27,278 bases of DNA from positions 1 to 27,278 of the forward strand of contig JBMHCY010000105.1 in assembly GCA_049889655.1 (NCBI GenBank), read 5' to 3'. A program made the position numbers and the translations under genes. The notes beneath the pieces are model-generated. The model was not told the DNA's origin. It searched no databases and worked only from the letters and a program-made list of their open reading frames with translations. Positions 16,247-24,352 of the stretch are shown here, in pieces; within the stretch, counting starts at the first letter, position 1; every line of letters begins with the position of its first letter. Origin of the DNA: UBA1172 sp049889655. Lineage in GTDB: Bacteria > Pseudomonadota > Alphaproteobacteria > Puniceispirillales > UBA1172.

Positions 16247-17760
16247 TGCTATTCCTTTTGCGCTTTCCCCGAGTTGTCTTTGCCCTGACCCGCGGTGGCT
16301 TGCTTGGTCATATTGAGCGCAATATCAGCTTGCCGCCATGGCTGGGTTTTCTGATGCGGCTTGCTGACCGGGTGCTGGCACGGCGTCATCCGGAACGGCC
16401 GGGGGTTGCCCTCGCCGAAGCCCTCAGCCGGCTCGGCCCGGCCTTTATCAAACTGGGTCAGGCGCTGTCGACCCGTGCTGATCTGCTCGGCGCAAGCGTC
16501 GCCCAGGATCTGGCCACCCTGCAGGACAGCCTGCCGCCATTCCCCGGCAGCCGTGCCCGTGCGATCATCGCTGATGAGCTTGGCGCGCCAGTGGAGACGA
16601 TCTTCTCGGCCTTTGACGATACCCCCGTTGCGGCAGCGTCGATCGCCCAGGTGCATCTGGCGACGCTGGCCGATGGCGAGGACGTGGCGGTCAAAATTCT
16701 CCGCCCGGGGGTCCGCCAGCGGATGGAACGTGATATCCGGTTCTTCCGGGCGATGGCACGGCTGATGGAGTTTATCGCTCCGCAGACCCGGCCGCTCAAA
16801 CTCGTCCATGCTGTTGATCAGTTTGCGCATCTCTCCGATGTTGAGCTTGACCTGCGGCTCGAAGGAGCTGCCGCCGGCAAACTGCGGGAGAATCACGCCA
16901 ATGATGACGGCATCTATGTGCCGCGGATTTTCTGGCAGGTGACCACCGAACGGATGCTGGTGCTCGAACGTGTCACCGGGACACGGATCGATGATCAGGC
17001 GGCACTGATTGCCGCCGGTCACAATATTGATGATATCACCCGGATCGCCGCACGGTGTTTCTTTGTCCAGGTGTTCCGTGATGGCTATTTCCATGCCGAT
17101 ATGCATCCCGGCAATATCTTTATCCGTGATGATGGCGTGCTGGTGCCAATCGATTTCGGAATCATGGGCGATCTGAGCCTCAAGGACAGGCTGTTTCTGG
17201 CGCGGCTGCTCAACGCCATGCTCGACCGTGATTATGATGCAGTGGCCAGGCTTCATGCCGAGGCGGGGATGATCAGCCGTGATGTGCCGCTCGAAGGCTT
17301 CGCGCAGGCGATCCGGGCGGTGACCGAACCGGTGATGGACAAACCGATGGCGTCAGTGTCGCTCGGGGCGGTGCTGGGGCAGATATTCGGCCTCGCCAGA
17401 CGCTACCGGATCGAGGTCCAGCCGCAGTTCAACCTGTTGCAGAAAACCATGGTTATGGCTGAAGGGGTCGGCCGCCAGCTCAACCCCGAGGCCAATATGT
17501 GGCCGATTGCCCGCGAACTGGCCGAAGACTGGGCCCGGGATCAGCAAGGTCTCGCCAGCCAGATCTCGTCGCTGGCCGATAAAATGCTGATGGTCGGGAT
17601 GCGGCTGCCCGAATTGCTCGACAAGGCAGAATCCGCCCTTGATCGCATGGCCGCGACTGCAGCCCCCGAGCCTCGCCCCCGGGAAACCGGCAAAACCGGG
17701 CTTTATGCTGTTCTGGGCGGAATTCTGATTATTATTGCTATACTTGTTCACAAGTTGTGA
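16246..17760 (+). CDS. ubiB: Ubiquinone biosynthesis atypical kinase/ATPase UbiB
   Basis: A 504-residue ABC1/ADCK-type protein that supports ubiquinone synthesis, probably by ATP-driven handling of lipid intermediates at the membrane. Diagnostic motifs are KLGQ (69-72), the alanine-rich loop AAASIAQVH in place of a glycine-rich loop, VAVKILRPGV, and HADMHPGN with IDFGIMG in the catalytic lobe. The C-terminus ends in a hydrophobic segment, YAVLGGILIIIAILV, that would anchor it in the membrane. I start at the ATG sharing its A with the ubiE stop; a TTG one codon earlier is also possible. Its last codons overlap the first of two palindromes placed before coaBC. Confidence 0.95.
   Translation: MLFLLRFPRVVFALTRGGLLGHIERNISLPPWLGFLMRLADRVLARRHPERPGVALAEALSRLGPAFIKLGQALSTRADLLGASVAQDLATLQDSLPPFPGSRARAIIADELGAPVETIFSAFDDTPVAAASIAQVHLATLADGEDVAVKILRPGVRQRMERDIRFFRAMARLMEFIAPQTRPLKLVHAVDQFAHLSDVELDLRLEGAAAGKLRENHANDDGIYVPRIFWQVTTERMLVLERVTGTRIDDQAALIAAGHNIDDITRIAARCFFVQVFRDGYFHADMHPGNIFIRDDGVLVPIDFGIMGDLSLKDRLFLARLLNAMLDRDYDAVARLHAEAGMISRDVPLEGFAQAIRAVTEPVMDKPMASVSLGAVLGQIFGLARRYRIEVQPQFNLLQKTMVMAEGVGRQLNPEANMWPIARELAEDWARDQQGLASQISSLADKMLMVGMRLPELLDKAESALDRMAATAAPEPRPRETGKTGLYAVLGGILIIIAILVHKL
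17748..17760. promoter_or_regulatory. Palindrome site 1 before coaBC
   Basis: TCACA-AGT-TGTGA: perfect 5-base arms and a 3-base centre, covering the last codons of ubiB. It lies just upstream of the TATAAT at 17764, between the expected -35 and -10 regions. It has the same arms and centre length as site 2. Confidence 0.6.
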
Positions 17761-17763
17761 TAT

Positions 17764-17769
17764 TATAAT
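17764..17769 (+). promoter_or_regulatory. coaBC: -10 element of a coaBC promoter
   Basis: A perfect TATAAT in a short AT-rich stretch between ubiB and coaBC, with the expected start of transcription near 17776. No good -35 stands at 16-18 bp (TACTTG at 17 bp is poor). The promoter is flanked on both sides by copies of the same palindrome. Confidence 0.55.
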
Positions 17770-17779
17770 TTTTAACACT

Positions 17780-17792
17780 TCACATTGTGTGA
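17780..17792. promoter_or_regulatory. Palindrome site 2 before coaBC
   Basis: TCACA-TTG-TGTGA, extending to 6-base arms (TTCACA/TGTGAA, 17779-17793). Its centre is 32 bp, about three helical turns, from the centre of site 1. It would sit at about +4 to +16, a classic repressor position, and ends 11 bp before the coaBC start codon. Confidence 0.6.
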
Positions 17793-17803
17793 AATAAAAG
17801 AAA

Positions 17804-19222
17804 ATGGATATTGACGCCATCATTGAGGCCCTTGGCGGGCCCAGCCAGGTTCAGGCCCTGCTCGGGGTCGGCCCCAGTGCTGTCAGCAATTACCGGATGC
17901 GTGGTGCCTTCCCGGAATATGCCCGCATCAAGGTCTGGCAGGCGCTCAAGGCCCGCGGCATCATGGTTGACCCGGAAACGCTGAAATCCACGGCGCAGCT
18001 GGATCAGCCCGCCACAGCAGCCGCGCCGACGGATACCCGTATCCTGCTGATCATCAGCGGCGGTATTGCCGCTTACAAGGCGCTCGAATTGATCCGCCGG
18101 ATGCGCGACAAAGGCTGGGCGGTGCGCTGCATCATGACTCGGTCCGCCAGTGAGTTTGTCACCCCGTTATCGGTCAGCGCGCTTTCCGAGGAAAAGGTCT
18201 ATAGCGATCTGTTCTCGCTGACGGATGAAGCCGAAATGGGCCATATCCGCCTCGCCCGTGATGCTGATGCGGTTGTGGTGGCACCGGCCAGTGCCAATAT
18301 CATGGCCCGCATTGCCCACGGCCTCGCCGATGATCTGGCGACAACAGCGATCCTCGCCACCGGGGCCCCGCTGCTCATCGCCCCGGCCATGAACCCGTTC
18401 ATGTGGGCCAATACCGCCACCCAGGCCAATCTTGCCACCCTGCGCCAGCGTGGTGTCGCGATTGTCGGCCCTGACAGCGGTGATATGGCCTGCGGCGAGG
18501 AAGGCCAGGGCAGGCTGGCAGAAATTCCGCAGATTCTGGATGCTGTCGAGGCCATGCTCCCCGGGCGGGGACGGCTTTCGGGGCGGCACGCGCTTGTCAC
18601 CTCGGGCCCCACCCATGAGCCGATTGACGGAGTCCGCTATATCGCCAACCGGTCATCGGGCAAACAGGGACACGCCATCGCTGCAGCCCTCGCCAGGGAA
18701 GGCGCGCAGGTGACGCTGGTTTCAGGCCCTGTCGATATGCCGCCACCCGCCGGGGTGCGGACAGTGGCTGTCACCACCGCAGCCGAGATGCTGACCGCCA
18801 GCCTCGCCGCCATGCCCTGTGATATCGCTGTCTGTGCGGCAGCGGTCGCCGATTGGGCGGTTGCCGATGCCGGCAGTGCCAAGATCAAGAAAACCGAAGG
18901 CAGTCCCCCCAGCCTCGATTTTGTTGAAAACCCCGATATTCTCGCCACGATCAGCCAGCACAGCAGCCGCCCGCGGCTGGTGGTGGGGTTTGCCGCCGAA
19001 ACTGATCAGGTTCTCGATTACGCCACCGCCAAACGGGCCCGCAAGGGCTGTGACTGGATCCTGGCCAACCATGTCGGCGAGGGCAGCACGGTTTTTGGCG
19101 GCGATGAAAACGAGGTGCATCTGGTCACCGCCGACGGCTCGACCCTGTGGCCGCGAATGTCCAAGACTGCTGTCGCCGAAGCCCTGACCAACGCCATCAT
19201 CGAGGAGATCAGCCATGGCTGA
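17804..19222 (+). CDS. coaBC: CoaBC with an N-terminal helix-turn-helix domain
   Basis: A 472-residue protein making 4'-phosphopantetheine for coenzyme A: CoaB joins cysteine to phosphopantothenate and CoaC decarboxylates the product. CoaC starts near residue 79 (RILLIISGGIAAYKALELIR), with the active-site His in MGHIRLARDAD, PAMNPFMW and the Cys in MACGEEGQGR. CoaB follows with SGPTHEPIDGVRYIANRSSG and SAKIKK. Unusually, residues 1-54 (MDIDAIIEALGGPSQVQALL, GVGPSAVSNYRMRGAFPEYA) look like a Cro/YdaS-type helix-turn-helix, and a linker of about 23 residues joins it to CoaC. There is no start codon between residue 54 and CoaC, so the extension seems genuine. A start at Met54 would remove it. 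The gene overlaps dut by 8 bp. The paired palindromes upstream suggest self-regulation, which is inference. Confidence 0.93.
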   Translation: MDIDAIIEALGGPSQVQALLGVGPSAVSNYRMRGAFPEYARIKVWQALKARGIMVDPETLKSTAQLDQPATAAAPTDTRILLIISGGIAAYKALELIRRMRDKGWAVRCIMTRSASEFVTPLSVSALSEEKVYSDLFSLTDEAEMGHIRLARDADAVVVAPASANIMARIAHGLADDLATTAILATGAPLLIAPAMNPFMWANTATQANLATLRQRGVAIVGPDSGDMACGEEGQGRLAEIPQILDAVEAMLPGRGRLSGRHALVTSGPTHEPIDGVRYIANRSSGKQGHAIAAALAREGAQVTLVSGPVDMPPPAGVRTVAVTTAAEMLTASLAAMPCDIAVCAAAVADWAVADAGSAKIKKTEGSPPSLDFVENPDILATISQHSSRPRLVVGFAAETDQVLDYATAKRARKGCDWILANHVGEGSTVFGGDENEVHLVTADGSTLWPRMSKTAVAEALTNAIIEEISHG

Positions 19223-19667
19223 ATGCCGGATCGATTTCATCACCCTGCCCCATGGCGAGGGGCTTGAGCCGCCATGTTATGCCACGGCAGGGGCTGCCGG
19301 GATGGATATCGCCGCCGCCTGCACATCACCCATGGTGCTGGAGCCAGGCGCCCGGGCGGCTGTCCCCACGGGGCTTTGCTTTGCCATCCCCGCAGGCTTT
19401 GAAGTCCAGGTCCGTCCCCGCTCGGGGTTGGCGTTCAAGCACGGGATCACGGTGGCCAATGCCCCGGGCACCATTGACAGTGATTATCGCGGTGAGGTGA
19501 AGGTGCTGCTGATCAATCTCGGGGCGGAGCCCTTCACCATCCGACGCGGTGAACGCATCGCCCAGATGATTGTCGCCCCGGTCACCCGGGCTCTGTTCAA
19601 CGCCGTCGACAGCCTTGATGAGACCGCCCGCGGGGCAGGCGGTTTTGGGTCGACAGGCCGGGATTGA
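19215..19667 (+). CDS. dut: dUTP diphosphatase
   Basis: A 150-residue trimeric dUTPase that hydrolyses dUTP to dUMP, keeping uracil out of DNA and feeding dTMP synthesis. All five motifs are present: AGMDIAA (28-34), RPRSGLA (67-73), GTIDSDYRGE (85-94), RGERIAQMI (111-119) and the C-terminal GGFGSTG (142-148), which closes over the substrate. Length is normal. The start overlaps the coaBC end by 8 bp, as often seen in alphaproteobacteria where dut follows coaBC, and the stop lies 4 bp before the next ATG. It is probably read from the coaBC promoter. Confidence 0.97.
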   Translation: MAECRIDFITLPHGEGLEPPCYATAGAAGMDIAAACTSPMVLEPGARAAVPTGLCFAIPAGFEVQVRPRSGLAFKHGITVANAPGTIDSDYRGEVKVLLINLGAEPFTIRRGERIAQMIVAPVTRALFNAVDSLDETARGAGGFGSTGRD

Positions 19668-19671
19668 CACC

Positions 19672-20439
19672 ATGCTGACAGACACGCAACTCGAACGCTA
19701 TGCCCGCCAGGTGATCCTGCCGTCCTTCGGTGAAGAAAGCCAGGAAACGCTGCACCGCCGCCATGTTGCGGTGATCGGGGCGGGCGGGCTCGGGGCACCG
19801 GTGATCCAGTATCTCGCTGCTGCCGGTGTCGGTCGGCTGACCATCATCGATGATGATGAGGTCGATCTCAGCAACCTCAACCGGCAGGTGATCCATCGCA
19901 CTGACGCCGTCGGCCAGCCCAAGGCTGAACACGCGGCGGCCATGGCGGCAGCGCTCAACCCGGATATCAGCATCACAGCCGTCACGGAGCGGTTCACCCT
20001 TGCTGCGGCCGAACGCCTGATCACTGATGCTTCGATTATCGCTGATTGTAGCGATACCGGGCAGACGCGCCATGATGCGAATAGGGCGGCGCACCGGCTC
20101 AGCCGGGTACTGGTGTTTGGCGGGGCTGTGCGGCTCGAAGGTCAGGTCAGCAGTTTTACCAGCGGTATTGACCCATCAGGGCCGTGTTTTGCCTGTGTGT
20201 TTCCCGAAACCGCCGGGCATGATCTGGCCCCGCGCTGCAGCGAGGCGGGTATTCTCGGCCCTGTTACCGGTGTCATCGGCACGCTCATGGCGCATGAAAT
20301 CCTGCGCCAGTGCCTGTTGCCGGAACAGCCGATCGGGGCGCCGCTCACCAGCAAACTGATGCTTTATGATGCGCGTGATACCTCGACCATGACCATCGCC
20401 ACCCGGAAGGATCCGGATTGCCCGGTCTGCGGCGGCTAG
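19672..20439 (+). CDS. ThiF/MoeB/HesA family adenylyltransferase
   Basis: A 255-residue E1-like enzyme that adenylates the C-terminus of a small sulfur carrier (MoaD or ThiS) for molybdopterin or thiamine synthesis. Visible are ERYARQVILPSFG at the start, the nucleotide-binding VIGAGGLGAPV (34-44), the Asp-rich TIIDDDEVDLSNLNRQ, Cys189 in APRCSEAGILGP, and zinc cysteines at 172/175 (CFAC) and 250/253 (CPVC). The DNxxTR segment of typical MoeB reads CSDTGQTRHDANR here, a slight deviation. No rhodanese domain is attached, so a separate sulfur donor is needed. I use the ATG 4 bp after dut; the longer open frame to 19570 overlaps dut and has no homology. MoeB and ThiF cannot be told apart by eye. 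Confidence 0.9.
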   Translation: MLTDTQLERYARQVILPSFGEESQETLHRRHVAVIGAGGLGAPVIQYLAAAGVGRLTIIDDDEVDLSNLNRQVIHRTDAVGQPKAEHAAAMAAALNPDISITAVTERFTLAAAERLITDASIIADCSDTGQTRHDANRAAHRLSRVLVFGGAVRLEGQVSSFTSGIDPSGPCFACVFPETAGHDLAPRCSEAGILGPVTGVIGTLMAHEILRQCLLPEQPIGAPLTSKLMLYDARDTSTMTIATRKDPDCPVCGG

Positions 20440-21422
20440 ATCATCACTTCGATGACACGGTCCGGCGGCGTATGGCCATCGATAAAGGTCTGGATATTAA
20501 TGATGACCTTTTCCCCCATGCTGAGGCGGCCTTCAATCGTCGCCGAGCCGATATGCGGCAACAGCACGACGTTATCCAATTCCAGCAGCCCCGGGGTGAT
20601 CGTTGGCTGATTTTCATAGACATCGAGCCCGGCCCCGGCGATTCGTCCCTGCTGCAGCAATTCAGTCAGCGCAGCCTCATCCACCACCTCACCGCGGGAG
20701 GTGTTGACGAGATAGGCGTGCTGGGGAATGCGTTCCAGCATCTCGCGTGACAACAGCCGGTGCGTGGATTCCGTATGCGGACAGTTGATCGAGATGATAT
20801 CCATCCGGGACAGCATCTGGCCGAGATCATCCCAGTGAATAGCCCCCAGTTCCTTTTCGATTTCCGGATGCACCGGGCGGCGGTTGTGGTAATGCACCGA
20901 CATGCCGAAGCCGAGGGCGCGGCGGGCAATGGCCTGGCCGATCCGCCCCATCCCGACAATACCAAGCCGCTTGCCATTGATCCGGTGCCCCAGCAGTGAG
21001 GTTGGCGCCCAGCCTGTCCAGACACCTTTACGGACAAGCGCATTGCCCTCGGCAATCCGGCGCGGCACTGAGAGGATCAGCGCCATCGCCACATCGGCGG
21101 TATCTTCGGTCAGTACCCCGGGGGTGTTGGTGACGGTGATGCCAGCCTCGCGGGCAGCCTTAAGATCAATATGGTCAACGCCGGTCCCGAATGAGGCAAT
21201 GAGTTTCAATTTCGGCCCGGCAGCCTTGATCAGTTCAGCATCGATGCGGTCGGTGACGGTCGGCACGAGCACTTCGGCCCGGCGCATGGCATCGATCAGC
21301 TGATCACGGCTGAAGGCTATATCCGTTGCATTGAGTTCCGCATTAAAGAGCTCACGCATCCGTGTTTCAACTGTATCGGGCAGTTTACGTGTCAAAATGA
21401 CAAGCGGTTTGCTGTCAGCCAT
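20436..21422 (-). CDS. D-isomer-specific 2-hydroxyacid dehydrogenase (glyoxylate/hydroxypyruvate reductase type)
   Basis: A 328-residue NAD(P)H-dependent enzyme reducing a 2-oxoacid, most likely glyoxylate or hydroxypyruvate. The substrate domain has ASFGTGVDHIDLKAA. The nucleotide fold has GMGRIG (157-162). The catalytic set is Arg243 in NTSRGEVVDE, the acidic GAGLDVYENQP and His290 in LLPHIGSAT. HNRR at 179-182 after the second strand of the fold hints at NADPH preference. The start at 21422 has GAGGA upstream; the frame continues 8 codons further without a better site. The stop codon overlaps that of the convergent ThiF-family gene in the shared bases CTAG. It stands alone on this strand, divergent from the SH3 protein. 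Confidence 0.92.
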   Translation of the reverse strand: MADSKPLVILTRKLPDTVETRMRELFNAELNATDIAFSRDQLIDAMRRAEVLVPTVTDRIDAELIKAAGPKLKLIASFGTGVDHIDLKAAREAGITVTNTPGVLTEDTADVAMALILSVPRRIAEGNALVRKGVWTGWAPTSLLGHRINGKRLGIVGMGRIGQAIARRALGFGMSVHYHNRRPVHPEIEKELGAIHWDDLGQMLSRMDIISINCPHTESTHRLLSREMLERIPQHAYLVNTSRGEVVDEAALTELLQQGRIAGAGLDVYENQPTITPGLLELDNVVLLPHIGSATIEGRLSMGEKVIINIQTFIDGHTPPDRVIEVMI

Positions 21423-21558
21423 GGGAATCCTCAAACACCAGAACAATGTCGCTGAAAACCGATACCACCGACGGCATCAATTGTCTACTCCTGGCTTCAC
21501 CGCAAAAGCCCAACAGAGGGGCGTGACGGTCGCCGGGAAAATGTGATATGAAAAGGTC

Positions 21559-22065
21559 ATGTTGTCTCGCCTTCTGCCTGTTCTGCTGGTTCTTATCATG
21601 GCTCTGCCCGGGGTTGCCCGTGCCGAGGAAAACCGTATTTCCATTCGCGGCAGCAACCTTGAAATCCCGCGTTTCGTGACGCTCAAAACCAACAAGGCGA
21701 ATATGCGTTCAGGCCCCGGCATGGATTACCCGATCAAATGGGAATACCGCCGCCGCGGGATGCCGCTCAAGGTGGTCGGCGAGTTCGATATCTGGCGCAA
21801 GGTTGTCGACCCCGACGGCGAGACCGGCTGGCTCCACAAGCAGACACTTTCCGGCAAGCGCATGGCGCTTGTCACCGGCAGCATGGTCAAGGTCCGTGCC
21901 TATGATGACGCGCAATCGCGGGTTGTTGCTGTGGCCGAAAAAGGCGTGTTGGCTGAGTTAAACGGCTGCCGCGGCCAGTGGTGCCGGATCAATACCGACA
22001 GCGTCGATGGCTGGATCAGGCGAAATGCCATCTGGGGATTGCTGGAAGGGGAAAGGCTGGAATAG
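21559..22065 (+). CDS. Exported SH3-domain protein
   Basis: A 168-residue protein with a Sec signal peptide (MLSRLLPVLLVLIMALPGVARA) and two bacterial SH3-like domains. The first (about 40-97) holds NMRSGPGMDYPIKWEYRRRG and DGETGWLHKQTL. The second (about 102-160) holds VKVRAYDDAQSRVVAVAEKG and CRGQWCRINTDSVDGWIRR, with two cysteines that might form a disulfide. Such small proteins are widespread in alphaproteobacteria and probably bind peptidoglycan or a protein partner in the periplasm; the exact role is unknown. AAAAGG is only 2 nt from the ATG, which is tight, but an in-frame stop at 21544 leaves little choice. Its 3' end faces katG. Confidence 0.87.
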   Translation: MLSRLLPVLLVLIMALPGVARAEENRISIRGSNLEIPRFVTLKTNKANMRSGPGMDYPIKWEYRRRGMPLKVVGEFDIWRKVVDPDGETGWLHKQTLSGKRMALVTGSMVKVRAYDDAQSRVVAVAEKGVLAELNGCRGQWCRINTDSVDGWIRRNAIWGLLEGERLE

Positions 22066-22074
22066 CCCTTCCCC
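22048..22074. terminator. Hairpin at the end of the SH3 gene, facing katG
   Basis: GGGGAA-A-GGCT and AGCC-C-TTCCCC pair with one mismatch around a GGAAT loop, enclosing the stop codon of the SH3 gene. It lies between convergent genes and may end both transcripts. No T tract follows, so the call is tentative. Confidence 0.4.
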
Positions 22075-22099
22075 CCCAAAGATGAGATGACCGGACACC

Positions 22100-22134
22100 G
22101 CCGATCAGGCGAGACCGATGCCGATCAGGCGAGA
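22100..22134. repeat. Tandem 20-bp-period duplication at the katG 3' end
   Basis: GCCGATCAGGCGAGA occurs at 22100-22114 and again at 22120-22134. The right copy includes the last codons and stop of katG; the left copy is just outside the gene. It looks like a small slippage duplication with no effect on the protein. Confidence 0.75.
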
Positions 22135-24257
22135 TCGAACCGGTCGTTATCCATGACCTTTGTCCAGGCCTTGATGAAATCAGCAACGAACTTCGCATTG
22201 TTGTCATCCTGGGCATAGACTTCGGCGATGGCGCGCAATTCGGAATTGCTGCCGAAGACAAGATCGATGCGGGTGGCATTACGCTGCTTCTCACCGGTCT
22301 TGCGGTCATGGGCTTCGTAACTGTTGAAGCCGGTGGACTTCCAGGCGACGCTCATGTCGAGCAGCGTCTTGAACCAGCTGTTGTCGAGGCTGTTGCCGTC
22401 GGACCAGACCCCTTCACCGGTGGCGCTGATGCCGAGCGACCGCAGGCCGCCGACCAGAACCGTCATTTCGATCGGGGTAAGTCCCAGCAGCTGGGCCTTG
22501 TCGAGCATCATTTCTTCCGGGCTGACAGCGAATTCCTGCTCACAGTAGTTGCGGAAACCGTCGGCACGGGCCTCGAGGAAGGCAAAGGAGTCGACATCGG
22601 TCTCATCCTGGCTGGCATCGCCGCGGCCGGTGGAAACAGCCACCTTGGCATCACAGGCCTGCTCGATCCCTGCAGCACCGCCGATAACGATCACATCAGC
22701 AACGCTGGCCCCGGAGGAAGCGGCAATGTCTTCATAGACAGCCAGCACCTTGGACAGCTGATCCGGCTTGTTGACCGCCCAGTCCTTTTGCGGAGCAAGA
22801 CGGATGCGGGCACCGTTGGCACCGCCACGCTTGTCAGAACCGCGGAAGGTTGAGGCGGATGCCCAGGCGGTTTCGACCATTTCCTGAATGGTCAGGCCGG
22901 AGGAGCGGATTTTCGCCTTGATCGCATCAACATCGGCATCGCTCAGCGCCTTGCCGGCCGGGATCGGATCCTGCCAGATGTAGTCGGCAGCCGGGTAATC
23001 ACCGGCGACATAGGTGGATTTCGGCCCCATGTCACGATGCAGCAGCTTGAACCACGCCCGGGCAAAGGCTTCACCGAAGGCTTCCGGATCCTTGATGAAA
23101 CGCTCACCGATTTCCCGATAGGCCGGGTCTTCCTTGAGCGCCATGTCGGCAGTGGTCATCATCGGGGTGACCTTGCCGGAGCCATCAACCTCAGGGGCCA
23201 TGTGTGCTTCATCAAGATCAACCGGATGCCAGATATGGGCACCGGCCGGGCTTTTGGTCAGTTTCCAATCATAGTTGTAGAGCAGTTCCAGATAGCCCAT
23301 GTCCCACTGGGTGGGGTTGGCTGTCCAGGGGCCTTCGATCCCGCTGGTGATGGTGTCGACACCCTTGCCGGATTTGTGGCTGCTTTCCCAGCCAAAACCC
23401 TGGGCCTCGATCGGGGCGCCTTCAGGTTCTGCCCCGACAGCATCGGCGGGGCCGTTGCCGTGGGCCTTACCGAAAGTGTGGCCACCGGCAACAAGCGCGA
23501 AGGTCTCTTCGTCGTTCATCGCCATCCGGCCGAAAGTCTCACGGATATCCTGGGCTGAAAGTTTCGGATCCGGGTTGGCGTTCGGGCCTTCCGGGTTCAC
23601 GTAGATGAGCCCCATCTGGACAGCGGCGAGGGGGTTTTCAAGGTCCTGACGGGTGCTGCCATAACGGTTGTCACCCAGCCATTCATCTTCTGCACCCCAA
23701 TAGATGTCCTTTTCGGGATGCCAGATATCCTCACGGCCGAGGGCTGTCCCGTGGTTCGGGCCACCCATATCCTCGATCGCGACATTGCCGGCAAGGATCA
23801 GCAGATCAGCCCAGGAAATGCTGTTGCCGTATTTCTGCTTGATCGGCCAAAGCAGACGGCGGGCTTTATCGAGGTTGCCGTTATCAGGCCAGGAGTTGAG
23901 CGGTGCAAAACGCTGCGCGCCGGTACCGCCGCCACCACGGCCATCACCGGTGCGGTATGTCCCGGCAGCGTGCCAGGTCATGCGGATGAAGAACGGGCCA
24001 TAATGACCGTAATCTGCCGGCCACCAATCCTGGGAATCGGTCATCACCTTTTTCAGATCGGCTTTGATGGCATTCAGATCAAGCGCCTTGACGGCGTCTT
24101 TGTAATCAAATTCCCCGTCATTGGGATCAGATTTGCTGTCATGCTGACGCAGGATATCAAGGTTCAGCTGGTTGGGCCACCAGTCCTGGGTCTTGGTGCC
24201 GGAAACCGGCGTTGTCTGGCTGCCATGCATGAAAGGGCATTTGCTTTGATCATTCAT
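22125..24257 (-). CDS. katG: Catalase-peroxidase
   Basis: A 710-residue haem enzyme that destroys hydrogen peroxide by catalase and peroxidase activity. The distal haem pocket is RMTWHAAGTYR, with Arg92, Trp95 and His96. Tyr219 (GLIYVNPEGPN) and Met245 (FGRMAMND) complete the Trp-Tyr-Met crosslink needed for catalase activity. The proximal haem ligand is His260 in GGHTFGKAHG. The haem-free C-terminal half is complete. Length is slightly below the usual 720-740, mainly at the N-terminus. I start at MNDQSKCPF because GGAGAGA lies about 5 nt upstream; another ATG lies 18 bases further up. The gene is 117 bp after irr on the same strand with its own strong promoter. Confidence 0.97.
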   Translation of the reverse strand: MNDQSKCPFMHGSQTTPVSGTKTQDWWPNQLNLDILRQHDSKSDPNDGEFDYKDAVKALDLNAIKADLKKVMTDSQDWWPADYGHYGPFFIRMTWHAAGTYRTGDGRGGGGTGAQRFAPLNSWPDNGNLDKARRLLWPIKQKYGNSISWADLLILAGNVAIEDMGGPNHGTALGREDIWHPEKDIYWGAEDEWLGDNRYGSTRQDLENPLAAVQMGLIYVNPEGPNANPDPKLSAQDIRETFGRMAMNDEETFALVAGGHTFGKAHGNGPADAVGAEPEGAPIEAQGFGWESSHKSGKGVDTITSGIEGPWTANPTQWDMGYLELLYNYDWKLTKSPAGAHIWHPVDLDEAHMAPEVDGSGKVTPMMTTADMALKEDPAYREIGERFIKDPEAFGEAFARAWFKLLHRDMGPKSTYVAGDYPAADYIWQDPIPAGKALSDADVDAIKAKIRSSGLTIQEMVETAWASASTFRGSDKRGGANGARIRLAPQKDWAVNKPDQLSKVLAVYEDIAASSGASVADVIVIGGAAGIEQACDAKVAVSTGRGDASQDETDVDSFAFLEARADGFRNYCEQEFAVSPEEMMLDKAQLLGLTPIEMTVLVGGLRSLGISATGEGVWSDGNSLDNSWFKTLLDMSVAWKSTGFNSYEAHDRKTGEKQRNATRIDLVFGSNSELRAIAEVYAQDDNNAKFVADFIKAWTKVMDNDRFDLA

Positions 24258-24318
24258 GATGTTCTCTCCGATCAAATAAGTGTCTCTTGGTTCCGCAGAA
24301 CAGAACCGTCATTCCCTG

Positions 24319-24347
24319 AATATAGGAAACAAGCCGGGGGCTGTAAA
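24319..24347 (-). promoter_or_regulatory. katG: katG promoter
   Basis: On the minus strand -35 TTTACA (24347-24342), a 17-bp spacer and -10 TATATT (24324-24319): five of six matches in each hexamer at ideal spacing. It lies between the irr stop and the katG start, so katG need not depend on irr transcription. Confidence 0.7.
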
Positions 24348-24352
24348 GGTTA

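Noticed and set aside
17748..17792. The TCACA and TGTGA arms before coaBC recall CRP/FNR half-sites.
   Set aside because: The order and spacing differ: CRP sites are TGTGA-N6-TCACA, whereas these are TCACA-N3-TGTGA, and two copies occur with fixed spacing.
19570..19671. Longer start for the ThiF-family protein.
   Set aside because: It would lie inside dut in another frame and adds no conserved sequence; the ATG at 19672 matches the family's start.
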